Part shown: piece after piece, positions 27,577 to 35,688 of the stretch
How positions within the stretch are numbered: position 1 is the stretch's first letter
Layout of the letters: each line of letters opens with the position of its first letter
DNA from: Clavibacter michiganensis subsp. insidiosus
GTDB taxonomy: Bacteria; Actinomycetota; Actinomycetes; Actinomycetales; Microbacteriaceae
Assembly (NCBI RefSeq): GCF_002240565.1
Contig: NZ_MZMO01000001.1
Span: forward strand, 2,914,001 to 2,978,000
DNA: 64,000 nucleotides
Reading direction: 5' to 3'
Program-made: the position numbers and the translations under genes
The notes under the pieces: generated by a model
Told to the model about the DNA's origin: nothing
Database searches by the model: none
The model's input: only the letters and a program-made list of their open reading frames with translations

Positions 27577-28887
27577 GTGACCACCCGAACTCTCATCAAG
27601 AACCTGGCCGCCCTCGACGACGGGGACGTGGCCGTCTCCGGCTGGGTCGAGACCGTCCGGGATCAGAAGAAGATCCAGTTCGTGATCCTCCGCGACGAGT
27701 CCGGCGCGGTGCAGCTCACCTACAAGCGCCAGGGCGACGAGGATGCGACCGCCGACGCCATCTCCGGCCTCGCCGCGGGCACCTTCCTCACCGCCACCGG
27801 CACGCTCAAGCACGACGAGCGCGTGAAGCTCGGCGGCCTGGAGATCGGCCTGTCCGGCATCGAGATCGCGGGCGCGGCCATCCCGGAGACGCCCATCGCG
27901 GCCGACTCCTCCATCGACAAGCGCCTCGACTGGCGCTTCATCGACCTGCGCGCGCCCCGCAACTCGCTGATCTTCCGCGTGCAGACCACGCTCGTGCACG
28001 CGATGCGCACCCACTGGGTCGAGCACGACTTCATCGAGGTCTTCTCCCCCAAGCTCATGGCCACGCCCTCCGAGTCGAACGCGGAGCTGTTCAAGGTCGA
28101 CTACTTCGACGGCGTCGCGTACCTCGCGCAGAGCCCGCAGTTCTTCAAGCAGATGGCGCAGTCCGCCGGCTTCGGCAAGATGTTCGAGGTCGGCCCGGCG
28201 TTCCGCGCGGACCCGTCCTTCACCTCCCGCCACGCGACCGAGTTCACCTCGGTGGACGCGGAGATCAGCTGGATCGAGAGCCACGAGGACGTCGCCCGCC
28301 TCCAGGAGGAGCTCATCGTCGCCGCGCTCACCGCGGTGAAGGAGAAGCACGGCGACGAGATCCGCGAGCTGTTCGACGTGGAGGTGACCGTGCCGAGCAT
28401 CCCGTTCCCGCGGATCCCGCTGCTCGAGGCCAAGGACATCGTCGCGAAGCGCGGCCACGTGATCGACCGCGCCGACGACGACCTCGACCCCGAGGGCGAG
28501 CGCCAGATCGCGGCGCACGTGATGGAGGAGTTCGGCCACGAGTTCGTGTTCCTCACCGACTACCCGTCGACGATCCGGCCGTTCTACCACATGCGCAACG
28601 CCGAGGACCCGACGATCACGAACAGCTACGACCTCATCTGGAACGGCGTCGAGATCACCACGGGAGCGCAGCGCGAGCACCGCGTCGACGTGCTCGAGGC
28701 GCAGGCTCGCGAGAAGGGCCTCGACCCCGAGGAGCTCGGCTCGTACCTCGACTTCTTCCGCTACGGCGTACCGCCGCACGGCGGATTCGGCATGGGCCTC
28801 AACCGGGTGCTGATGCTGCTGCTGCACCAGTCGAACCTGCGCGAGGTCACCTACCTCTTCCGCGGGCCGAACCGGCTCGCCCCGTAG
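27577..28887 (+). CDS. aspS: Aspartyl-tRNA synthetase, archaeal-type (probably non-discriminating)
   Basis: Charges tRNA(Asp), probably also tRNA(Asn), with aspartate. At 436 residues it lacks the large GAD insertion of the usual ~590-residue bacterial AspRS. OB-fold anticodon domain at about 18-105; class II motif 2 in FRADPSFTSRHATEFTSVD and motif 3 in GFGMGLNRVLMLLL near the C-terminus. The archaeal/eukaryal-like form often works with GatCAB for Asn-tRNA; discrimination cannot be read with certainty. GTG start. Confidence 0.93.
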   Translation: MTTRTLIKNLAALDDGDVAVSGWVETVRDQKKIQFVILRDESGAVQLTYKRQGDEDATADAISGLAAGTFLTATGTLKHDERVKLGGLEIGLSGIEIAGAAIPETPIAADSSIDKRLDWRFIDLRAPRNSLIFRVQTTLVHAMRTHWVEHDFIEVFSPKLMATPSESNAELFKVDYFDGVAYLAQSPQFFKQMAQSAGFGKMFEVGPAFRADPSFTSRHATEFTSVDAEISWIESHEDVARLQEELIVAALTAVKEKHGDEIRELFDVEVTVPSIPFPRIPLLEAKDIVAKRGHVIDRADDDLDPEGERQIAAHVMEEFGHEFVFLTDYPSTIRPFYHMRNAEDPTITNSYDLIWNGVEITTGAQREHRVDVLEAQAREKGLDPEELGSYLDFFRYGVPPHGGFGMGLNRVLMLLLHQSNLREVTYLFRGPNRLAP

Positions 28888-28902
28888 GTCCCGCTCCACC
28901 GG

Positions 28903-28936
28903 ACGGCCCGATCCCCTGGGCAGGGGGTCGGGCCGT
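28903..28936 (+). terminator. Terminator after aspS
   Basis: A 15-bp inverted repeat (ACGGCCCGATCCCCT paired with AGGGGGTCGGGCCGT, one G-U) and a 4-nt loop, starting 15 bp after the aspS stop. Confidence 0.8.
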
Positions 28937-29157
28937 TCCGCGCGTCCGGGCGCGGCGTCGGGGGCGCGGATCTACATCGCTGGGGGGAACCTCTGCCGTG
29001 GCCGGGTCCGTAGCGTGGCAGGCACCGCCGAACCGACCGGGACGGTCCGTGCCCGACGCCGAGCAGCCCGCATGCCCCACGAGACGCGACAGGACCGCCG
29101 CCCGGCGCTCGGGATCGCCCGGCACGGCCGGCTGCGGAAGCCGAGCTGCGCACCGCG

Positions 29158-30288
29158 GTGAAGGCCCTGGCCGCGGTGACGGCCGTGGTGATCGCGAGCA
29201 CGGGATCCGTCGCCGCGTTCGCCGCCTGGGACCTCGCGCGCACGGTGCAGGCGAACTCGGTCGACATCGACGACGGGCAGGCGCCGCCGCCGTCCATCGG
29301 CGGGATCGACGGGGGTGCGAACATCCTGCTGGTCGGCAGCGACAGCCGGAAGGACCAGGGGGACGGGTACGGGGACCTGAAGAAGGTCGGAGGGGCGAAC
29401 AACAACGACGTGACGATGCTCCTGCATATCAGCGAGGACCACTCGCGCGCCACCGTCGTGTCGTTCCCCCGCGACATGCTGATCGGCCGGCCCGCGTGCC
29501 CCGCGTCCGGCACCGCGCCGGGAGGAGCCGCAGCGAGCGGCGCGGAGATGAACTCGGCGCTGTCGAAGGGCGGGCTGGACTGCGTCGTGCGCACGGTGGG
29601 GTCCATCACGGGTCTCGACATCCCCTACGGCGGCGTCGTCCAATTCACCGGCGTCGTCGCCATGTCGAACGCCGTGGGCGGCGTCACCGTCTGCCTGGCG
29701 AACCCGATCAAGGACAAGAACACGGACCTCGACCTGGGCGCGGGCCCGCAGCTGCTCCAGGGCGAGACCGCCGTGCAGTTCCTCCGCACCCGGTACGGCA
29801 TCGGCGACAACAGCGACATCGACCGGATCAGCAACCAGCAGGTGTTCCTCAGCGCCCTCGTCCGCACGATCACGAGCGGCGACACCCTCACGAACCCCGC
29901 GAAGCTCTACGGCATCGCCCGCGCGGCCGTCGAGAACATGAGCCTGTCGACGTCCCTCGACGACCCGACCGCGATCACGTCCCTCGCGCTGACGCTGAAG
30001 GGGATCCCGCTCGACCGGTTCGTGTTCGTGCAGTACCCGAGCACGCGGCTCGAGAGCGGCCGGGTCGCGCAGGACGTCGAGGGCGGCACGCGGATGATGC
30101 AGCTCATCGCCGACGACGCGGACTTCTCCCTCGCGCCCGACAGCACGGGCGCGGGTGTCGAGGCCCCGCCCGCGGACGCGGCGCCGGCGGATCCCGGGAC
30201 CCCGTCCGCGGAGCCGTCGCCCGCGGCCGTGCTCCCCTCGAACGCGACGGGGCAGACGGCCGCGACCGAGACCTGCTCCAATGGCTGA
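29158..30288 (+). CDS. LytR-CpsA-Psr (LCP) family protein, N-terminus possibly frameshifted
   Basis: LCP proteins ligate anionic glycopolymers to peptidoglycan outside the membrane. Residues 5-25 form one membrane anchor; then GANILLVGSDSRKDQG, ATVVSFPRDMLI and FLRTRYGIGDNSDIDRISNQQ hold the conserved Asp and Arg residues that bind the polyprenyl phosphate. A Pro/Ala-rich tail ends the protein. GTG 29158 gives 376 residues, but the usual basic cytoplasmic N-terminus lies just upstream in another frame (from ATG 29072), so one missing base near 29146-29150 is likely. TAGCGT at 29011-29016 is the probable minus-10. Confidence 0.82.
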   Translation: MKALAAVTAVVIASTGSVAAFAAWDLARTVQANSVDIDDGQAPPPSIGGIDGGANILLVGSDSRKDQGDGYGDLKKVGGANNNDVTMLLHISEDHSRATVVSFPRDMLIGRPACPASGTAPGGAAASGAEMNSALSKGGLDCVVRTVGSITGLDIPYGGVVQFTGVVAMSNAVGGVTVCLANPIKDKNTDLDLGAGPQLLQGETAVQFLRTRYGIGDNSDIDRISNQQVFLSALVRTITSGDTLTNPAKLYGIARAAVENMSLSTSLDDPTAITSLALTLKGIPLDRFVFVQYPSTRLESGRVAQDVEGGTRMMQLIADDADFSLAPDSTGAGVEAPPADAAPADPGTPSAEPSPAAVLPSNATGQTAATETCSNG

Positions 30289-30820
30289 TGCGAGCCCACC
30301 CGCCCTGCTCCTCAACGGCACCTCCGGCGTCGGCGAGAGCGCCGTGCTCGAGCACATCGGCGACCTGCTCGCCGAGGCCGGGCGGCCGTTCATCCTGATG
30401 GACGTCGACTGGTTCCACCGGTCGTGGCCTCCCGCGTCGTGGGATCCGGACAACGTCGTCGTCGAGGCGCGGGCCATGGCCGCCACGTGGGCGCTGTTCC
30501 AGGAGGCGGGACCGCGGCAGCTCGTGGTCAGCGGCGTGGTCGCGGAGCGCGCCGACCTCGACCGGTACCGCGATGCCCTCGGGATCGACGTACGGTGCGT
30601 GCTCCTGACCGCGTCGCCCGCGGTCGTCGAGGCGCGCCTGCGCTCCCGCTACGACGACGACCGGCGTGCCGCGCGCGACTGGCACCTGGCCCGCCATGCG
30701 GATCTCGCCGCGCGGCTCGGGGCGTCCGGCCTCGACGGGACGACGATCGCGACCGACGACCGCACCCCGCGTGAGGTCGCGCGCGCCGCGCTCGCCTGGC
30801 TCGACGCGGGCGCTCGGTAG
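30281..30820 (+). CDS. Chloramphenicol-phosphotransferase-like P-loop protein with altered Walker A
   Basis: A 179-residue small kinase-fold protein resembling chloramphenicol 3-O-phosphotransferase/zeta-type NTPases: LLLNGTSGVGES at 9-20, then ILMDVDWFHRSWP and a lid region RLRSRYDDDRRAARDWH. The Walker A Lys is replaced by Glu19 (codon GAG at 30335-30337; one base from AAG), so ATP binding is doubtful. The ATG overlaps the LCP gene by 8 bp. It may be a decaying enzyme or a non-catalytic binder. Confidence 0.72.
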   Translation: MADASPPALLLNGTSGVGESAVLEHIGDLLAEAGRPFILMDVDWFHRSWPPASWDPDNVVVEARAMAATWALFQEAGPRQLVVSGVVAERADLDRYRDALGIDVRCVLLTASPAVVEARLRSRYDDDRRAARDWHLARHADLAARLGASGLDGTTIATDDRTPREVARAALAWLDAGAR

Positions 30821-30876
30821 GCATCCGCCCGGCGACCGGACGACCGCCCTGCGGGTCCGTGTTTCCTCTGTTGCCG

Positions 30877-30882
30877 TAATAT
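30877..30882 (+). promoter_or_regulatory. Minus-10 box before the DUF7882 gene
   Basis: TAATAT in a locally AT-richer stretch (30859-30890) 115 bp before ATG 30997. The rest of the 30821-30996 gap shows no gene. Confidence 0.35.
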
Positions 30883-30996
30883 CTGACGCACCACTCGATG
30901 CCCTCACCCGCGGGTCGCCGAGCCGTCGACGCCGCGGGATCCGCAGGATCCGCGCCCGCGACGGGCACCAGGACGGGACACGGAGGAGGGCAGGGC

Positions 30997-31329
30997 ATGG
31001 GCCAGCTGATCTTCGACAGCAGCACCCGCACCACCATCGACGACCGCGCGCTCGCGCACCTCCAGATCGTGATGCTGAACAAGCTCCGCCGCCGGGAGAG
31101 CTTCGCGTTCTCGTGGAAGTACCCGGCGTCGGAGGGCGACGGGCGCAGCACGGTGTGGGTCGCCCCCGAGCTGCCGCTGCACTTCCGCTTCTCGGGCAGC
31201 CGCCCGCCCGCGATCAACCCCGCCTGGGTGGATCTGCTCATGGACAGCGCGAACACCGGATCCGGGCTGCACCTGGTGCCGGAGCCGCCCTACGGTTCGG
31301 CCGCGCACGCCGAGCCGCCCGCCGACTGA
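30997..31329 (+). CDS. DUF7882-like small protein
   Basis: A 110-residue protein: MGQLIFDSSTRTTIDDRALA, then LQIVMLNKLRRRESFAFSW, then a strand-rich half with LHFRFSGSRPPAINPAWVDLLM. This pattern is common in Microbacteriaceae, where it is often loosely named ATP-dependent DNA ligase-like although it is far too short for a ligase. GGAGGAGG precedes the ATG. The function is unknown. An in-frame upstream ATG at 30898 was rejected. Confidence 0.72.
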   Translation: MGQLIFDSSTRTTIDDRALAHLQIVMLNKLRRRESFAFSWKYPASEGDGRSTVWVAPELPLHFRFSGSRPPAINPAWVDLLMDSANTGSGLHLVPEPPYGSAAHAEPPAD

Positions 31330-31411
31330 CGCCGCGCGCGCGGACGACGTGCGCCCGCCCGCAACTGCTCCCATCCCCCGACCACGCCCGCCCCGCACCC
31401 CAAGGACGCCC

Positions 31412-31627
31412 ATGGCCCTCACGAACCTGCCCTACGACGACGACGCGATCATCGCCGCCGCCGAGTCCGCGACCGTCCTCGGACGGGAGGTGCGCGACGT
31501 GCAGGTCGACTTCGCGAGCACCAGCGTCTCCGACGACAGCGTCGCGCGCGTGACGGCGACCATCACGTGGACCGTGCCCGCTGACGAGGCCGTGCGGATC
31601 CTCGACGAGGCCCGGCCGCGCGGCTGA
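31412..31627 (+). CDS. Small hypothetical protein (71 aa)
   Basis: A 71-residue acidic protein, MALTNLPYDDDAIIAAAES followed by two predicted strands with ITWTVPADEAVRIL near the end. AAGGA lies eight bases before the ATG. No family recognised. It follows the DUF7882 gene after 82 bp and may be cotranscribed. Confidence 0.55.
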   Translation: MALTNLPYDDDAIIAAAESATVLGREVRDVQVDFASTSVSDDSVARVTATITWTVPADEAVRILDEARPRG

Positions 31628-31706
31628 CGTCATCTGCATCCCGGTGCGTACGCGGATGGGCCGCTCGGCCGACGACCCGGCCCTGAACCGCTGCGAGGGT
31701 GTGGCC

Positions 31707-32345
31707 ATGACCCGACCCGACGCGTCCCCCGCCCGCACCGCCGCCGCCCGACCACCCCGTTCGTCCTCGCGGCGGCCCGCGCGTGCGATCCTGCCGGCCG
31801 CGCTCCGCGCCACGGTCGTCGTCCTCGTCTTCAGCCTCGTCATGGGTGGCCTCACCAGCCCCGCGCAGGGGTTCCTCCCCTCGTGGATGAGCTCGCTCGC
31901 CAACTCGGCCGGCGGCTGGAGCATGCTCGCCTTCCTCGGGGTGTGGCTCTCCCGCGCGCGCCCGCTCCTCGGCGCCGTGCTCGGCGCGGCATCCTTCGTC
32001 GCGATGGTGGAGGCGTACGGCGTGGTCAGCCTGTGGCGCGGGTACTTCCTCGCGGACCCGTTCTCGTCCATGTGGATCCCGATCGGCCTCGTCGCCGGCC
32101 CGTTCATCGGCCTCGCGGCTGCCCTCGTGCGGCACGCGTCGCGCCGGTGGCCGATCGCCGGCGTCGCGGTGCTCAGCGCCGCGCTCGTCGCCGAGGGGGT
32201 CTACGGCCTCACGGTCGTCGCCGAGACCACCAGCCCGGTCTACTGGACCCTCGAGATCGTCCTCGCGGTCGGCTTCCTCGCCGCGGCGGCGCTGCGCGGG
32301 CGGCGGCCGACCGACGCCGTGCGGGGCGGGGTCGCCCGCCCCTAG
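31707..32345 (+). CDS. Polytopic membrane protein (DUF6518-like)
   Basis: A 212-residue integral membrane protein with about six hydrophobic segments after a 30-residue basic Arg/Pro/Ala head. GLTSPAQGFLPSWMSSLANS lies in the first extracytoplasmic loop. ATG 31707 follows GAGGGTG; an upstream ATG at 31644 gives a less likely N-terminus. Its TAG stop lies inside the CCTAGC duplication flanking the IS element. The family name is tentative. Confidence 0.65.
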   Translation: MTRPDASPARTAAARPPRSSSRRPARAILPAALRATVVVLVFSLVMGGLTSPAQGFLPSWMSSLANSAGGWSMLAFLGVWLSRARPLLGAVLGAASFVAMVEAYGVVSLWRGYFLADPFSSMWIPIGLVAGPFIGLAAALVRHASRRWPIAGVAVLSAALVAEGVYGLTVVAETTSPVYWTLEIVLAVGFLAAAALRGRRPTDAVRGGVARP

Positions 32346-32346
32346 C
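32341..32346 (+). repeat. Target-site duplication, left copy
   Basis: CCTAGC directly before the IS left end, repeated at 33415-33420. It contains the TAG stop of the upstream membrane protein gene. Confidence 0.85.
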
Positions 32347-32371
32347 TGTACCCGGCCATGACGTTGGTGAC
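32347..32371 (+). repeat. IS left terminal inverted repeat
   Basis: TGTAC, five variable bases, then CATGACGTTGGTGAC; mirrored at 33390-33414. Confidence 0.88.
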
Positions 32372-32442
32372 ACTTCGGGGCGTGTGAGGAGGCCTCCTGG
32401 CTTGATGGAGCTGTCTAGTTCTGCCACTGCCAGGAGGCCTCG

Positions 32443-33405
32443 ATGTCCCACGCTAATGCTCGTCTGACGGTTCACGGGAGGGTTCTCCTCGTGCGGCGGG
32501 TGGTCGAGGATCGTCGGCCGGTCTCGCATGTCGCGCGCGAACTCGGTGTGTCGCGTCAGTGCGCGCATCGGTGGGTGAATCGGTTCCGGTCCGAGGGCTT
32601 CGAAGGCTTGTCGGACCGGTCCTCGAGGCCGAGACGGGTGCCGACGAGGACGAGCCCGGAACGAGAACGAGCCGTCGTGGAAGCGAGGACCCGATTGCGA
32701 TCAGGTCCTGCCCGGTTGGCGCCGGTGACCGGTGTTCCAGCCCGCACGATCTCCCGCGTCCTGCGGCGGCACGGGGCACCGCCGTTGGCATGGTTGGACC
32801 CCGTCACCGGGGCCGTGATCCGGGCATCCCGGTCGACGGCAAACCGGTACGAGCATGAGCATCCCGGCGACCTGATCCACGTCGACGTGAAGAAGCTCGG
32901 CCGGATCCCGGACGGCGGCGGCTGGCGGGCGCATGGCCGCAGCGAACAGGTTCGTGGTCGTGGGATCGGGTTCGATTACGTCCACGCCGTGGTCGATGAC
33001 CACACCCGCCTCGCCTACGCGGAGATCCACCCGGACGAGAAGGGCGTGACCGCGGCAGGGTTCCTGACCCGGGCCGCGGCGTACTTCGCCGAGCACGGCA
33101 TCACCCGCATCGAACGGGTCCTGACGGACAACGCGTTCGCCTACCGGCACTCGGCCGCGTTCCAGAACGCGGTCACGCAGCTCGGTGCGAGGCAGAAGTT
33201 CATCCGCCCGCACTGCCCCTGGCAGAACGGCAAGGTCGAACGCTTCAACCGCACCCTCGCGACCGAGTGGGCCTACCGGCAACCCTTCACCAGCAACCAA
33301 GCCAGAACCGACGCCCTTGATCCGTGGATCCAGCACTACAACACTGAACGAATCCACTCGAGCCACGGGCTGACGCCCGCGGCCCGAGAGTCACCAACGT
33401 CATGA
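32443..33405 (+). CDS. IS481-family transposase
   Basis: A 320-residue DDE transposase with an N-terminal helix-turn-helix (VSHVARELGVSRQCAHRWV, residues 27-45) and an rve-type integrase core. The catalytic triad reads Asp148 (LIHVDVKKL), Asp229 (LTDNAF) and Glu266 (NGKVERFNR), with D-E spacing typical of IS481/IS3. The frame is open from ATG to TGA and the stop falls inside the right inverted repeat. Intact. Confidence 0.93.
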   Translation: MSHANARLTVHGRVLLVRRVVEDRRPVSHVARELGVSRQCAHRWVNRFRSEGFEGLSDRSSRPRRVPTRTSPERERAVVEARTRLRSGPARLAPVTGVPARTISRVLRRHGAPPLAWLDPVTGAVIRASRSTANRYEHEHPGDLIHVDVKKLGRIPDGGGWRAHGRSEQVRGRGIGFDYVHAVVDDHTRLAYAEIHPDEKGVTAAGFLTRAAAYFAEHGITRIERVLTDNAFAYRHSAAFQNAVTQLGARQKFIRPHCPWQNGKVERFNRTLATEWAYRQPFTSNQARTDALDPWIQHYNTERIHSSHGLTPAARESPTS

Positions 33406-33414
33406 CTCAGTACA
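33390..33414 (-). repeat. IS right terminal inverted repeat
   Basis: Complement of the left end apart from four of five bases in the variable block; it includes the transposase stop codon. Confidence 0.88.
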
Positions 33415-33420
33415 CCTAGC
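33415..33420 (+). repeat. Target-site duplication, right copy
   Basis: CCTAGC; read on the minus strand it supplies the TAG stop of the ABC permease gene. Confidence 0.85.
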
Positions 33421-34954
33421 CCCGCGTGGCCGCGATCCGCCCCCGCGTGCGGACGGCCACCGCGAGGCCCAGCGGCAGCACGAGCGCGGCCCCCAGCGGG
33501 CCGACCGCGGCGGCGGCGGACACGACGGCGAGCGCGGATCCCCCGGCCAGCAGTAGTGCGTCGGCCTGCCACGCGGCGATCACGAGCGCGGACGCGTCGC
33601 CCGCCGGCGTGACCACCGGCGCCATGACGGCGAGCGGCAGCGGGCCCTTCGCCGCGTCGAAGGCCCGGACCACGACCAGCAGCACCGTGACCGCCGGGGC
33701 GACGACGAGCGCGGTGGCGCCCGACCCGCCGGCCACGGCGATGCCCGCCCCCGCGAGCGCGCACGCGACCCCGGCCACCGCGGGGAGCAGGGCGTGGAGG
33801 AGGAGCAGGCGCCCGGTCGGGATGCCGTAGAGCGGGGGCGCGGACGCGACGTCGACGACGTGCCGGAAGCCGTCTGCGCCGACGCCGAGCGCGAGGAACC
33901 CGACGAGCGCCGCGCCGACCCCGGGGATCACCCGCCCCGTGCCGTCGCCGTCGAGCGCCACCGCGAGCAGGACGCCGGACGCGGCGACCCCGAGGCACGC
34001 GGAGGCCGCGCGGACGGGCGTCCGGAGCGCGCCGACGAGGTCGCGCCGCGCGACGAGGGCCACCTGCGACCGGCCGCGCACGGCTCCCCAGCCCCGCCCG
34101 ATCCGCGGCATGGGCCGGAACCCGCCCGCCGCCATCGCGAGGTCCCCGGTGGTCGCGAGGGTCGTCGCCGTCTGCCAGCGCTGCGCCTGCGCGAGCAGCC
34201 CGGATCCGCGGAGGCCGCCGAGGAGCGCCGGCGCGGCCACGATCACGGCGAGGGCCAGCGCGGCGAGCACCCCGAGCGCCGTCCCGACGTCGGCGGGCAG
34301 CGGCCACGCGCCGGCGCCCGTGCCCGCGCCGGGGAAGAGCGCGCGGACGGCCGTCCCGGGCACCACCGCGGTCGGGACCAGCACCGCGAGCGCGGCGGAT
34401 CCGAGCAGCACGGCTCCCCCGACGGCCCGCCCGGCCGCGCCCAACCGCTGGCCCGCGAGCCAGCAGCCCGCGAGGATCACGCCGACCAGCGCCCCGCCCG
34501 CCGTGCAGGCCGCGACCACTCCCGGATCCGCGTCGCCCGCGACCAGCAGCGCGAGCCCGGGCAGCAGCGCCGCGAGCCCGCAGATCGCGGCGAGCCCGAG
34601 CGCGGAGCGCGCGAAGGGGCGCGCGAGCACGGCCGCGCGCGACAGCCCGCTGCCCGCGAGCGTCGCGGTGAGGAACGGGGACAGGAGCGCCGGGCCGCGC
34701 GCGCCGCCGGCGACGAGGAGCGCCGTGGCGGCGAGGCCCGCGATCGCCGCCGCCGCGGTGGGCCCCTGCGCGCGCAGCGCCGCCGCCGCGACCGGCTCCG
34801 CGAGCTCCAGCACGATGGCGCGCAGCACCGGGATCCCGACGATCAGCACCGTGAGCGCCCCCGCGTAGACCGTGTACGCGAGGTCCATCGGCGACGCCCC
34901 GCCGCGCTCGAGGCGGAGCGATCGAACCGTGCGGAGGACGCGGCGGGTGCTCAC
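33416..34954 (-). CDS. ABC transporter membrane protein, polytopic
   Basis: A 512-residue Ala/Gly/Val-rich protein with about twelve hydrophobic segments and no ATPase domain. The GTG start overlaps the stop of the ATPase gene by 4 bp (GTGA), so the two form an ABC exporter pair. A central loop (RIGRGWGAVRGRSQVALVAR) is cytoplasmic and basic. The substrate is not evident. The C-terminal TAG is preserved by the IS duplication. An alternative start is ATG at the MDLAYTVYAG position. Confidence 0.75.
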   Translation of the reverse strand: MSTRRVLRTVRSLRLERGGASPMDLAYTVYAGALTVLIVGIPVLRAIVLELAEPVAAAALRAQGPTAAAAIAGLAATALLVAGGARGPALLSPFLTATLAGSGLSRAAVLARPFARSALGLAAICGLAALLPGLALLVAGDADPGVVAACTAGGALVGVILAGCWLAGQRLGAAGRAVGGAVLLGSAALAVLVPTAVVPGTAVRALFPGAGTGAGAWPLPADVGTALGVLAALALAVIVAAPALLGGLRGSGLLAQAQRWQTATTLATTGDLAMAAGGFRPMPRIGRGWGAVRGRSQVALVARRDLVGALRTPVRAASACLGVAASGVLLAVALDGDGTGRVIPGVGAALVGFLALGVGADGFRHVVDVASAPPLYGIPTGRLLLLHALLPAVAGVACALAGAGIAVAGGSGATALVVAPAVTVLLVVVRAFDAAKGPLPLAVMAPVVTPAGDASALVIAAWQADALLLAGGSALAVVSAAAAVGPLGAALVLPLGLAVAVRTRGRIAATRG

Positions 34955-35592
34955 GCGGCGTCGCCGGCGAGCGCGATCGACCGGTGCGCCACCGCGTCGC
35001 GGAGCGTCGGGCTGTGCGTCGCGAGCACGACGGTGCGGCCGTGGTCGAGCTCGGCGCGGAGGATCCCGATCACGAGCTGCAGCCGGTCGGGGTCGAGCCG
35101 CTGCTCGGGCTCGTCGAGGAGCAGCACGTCGTAGGGCCGCACGGTCGCCATCGCGAGGGCCGCCAGCTGCGACTGGCCGCTGGACAGCTCGTGCGGGAAC
35201 CGCCGGGCGAGGGGCGCGAGCCGCCAGCGCTCGAGGTGCGCCGCCGCCCGGTCGCGGGCCTCCTGCGCGTCCATGCCCCAGGTCGCGGCGATGACGGCGA
35301 GGTGCTCGGCGAGGGTCAGGTCGCGCGCCACGGGCGGGTGGCCGATGGATCCGGACACCGCGCGCCGGAACGCCGTGACGCGCTCGTCGACGGGCCGGCC
35401 GCCGACCCGCGCGGATCCCGTGCTCGGCCGGGTGAGCCCGGCCACCACCCGGAGCAGGGTCGTCTTCCCGGCCCCGTTCGGCCCCGTGACCGCGACGGCC
35501 TCGCCTGCCGCGACGGCGAGGTCGGTCGGCCGCAGCAGCGGGATCCCGTCGACGACCACCGACACCCGCTCGACCTCGACCGCATCGCCCAT
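34951..35592 (-). CDS. ABC transporter ATP-binding protein
   Basis: A 213-residue ATPase with Walker A GPNGAGKTT (37-45), signature LSSGQSQ, Walker B VLLLDEPEQ and the switch His in LATHSPTL. The Q-loop region reads GSIGHPPVARDLTLAEH. It energises the polytopic partner immediately downstream. An AGGATGGCGGG stretch precedes the ATG. Confidence 0.88.
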   Translation of the reverse strand: MGDAVEVERVSVVVDGIPLLRPTDLAVAAGEAVAVTGPNGAGKTTLLRVVAGLTRPSTGSARVGGRPVDERVTAFRRAVSGSIGHPPVARDLTLAEHLAVIAATWGMDAQEARDRAAAHLERWRLAPLARRFPHELSSGQSQLAALAMATVRPYDVLLLDEPEQRLDPDRLQLVIGILRAELDHGRTVVLATHSPTLRDAVAHRSIALAGDAA

Positions 35593-35688
35593 CCCGCCAT
35601 CCTCCCGTACGGGCGGCGGGCGGGATCGGCGAGCGGCATCGGCGAGCGGCGGGCACGCAGCCCGCGGCCGGCGGAGGCGACCCGCCGT

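Larger units (their letters stand above)
32347..33414 (+). mobile_element. IS481-family insertion sequence, 1068 bp
   Basis: Bounded by imperfect 25-bp terminal inverted repeats starting TGTAC (21 of 25 identical, with a shared CATGACGTTGGTGAC block) and by a 6-bp CCTAGC duplication. It holds one intact DDE transposase, so it may be active. Elements of this kind are known in Clavibacter (for example IS1121/IS1122); identity with either was not tested. It lies between two convergent genes and duplicates the stop codon of both, so neither is disrupted. Confidence 0.92.

Noticed and set aside
26688..30398. 1236-residue plus-strand open frame
   Set aside because: Runs antisense to pxpA and out of frame through aspS and the LCP gene; Arg-rich shadow.
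30898..30996. Upstream ATG extension of the DUF7882-like gene
   Set aside because: GGAGGAGG stands before ATG 30997 and the extension is low-complexity Gly/Ala/Arg.
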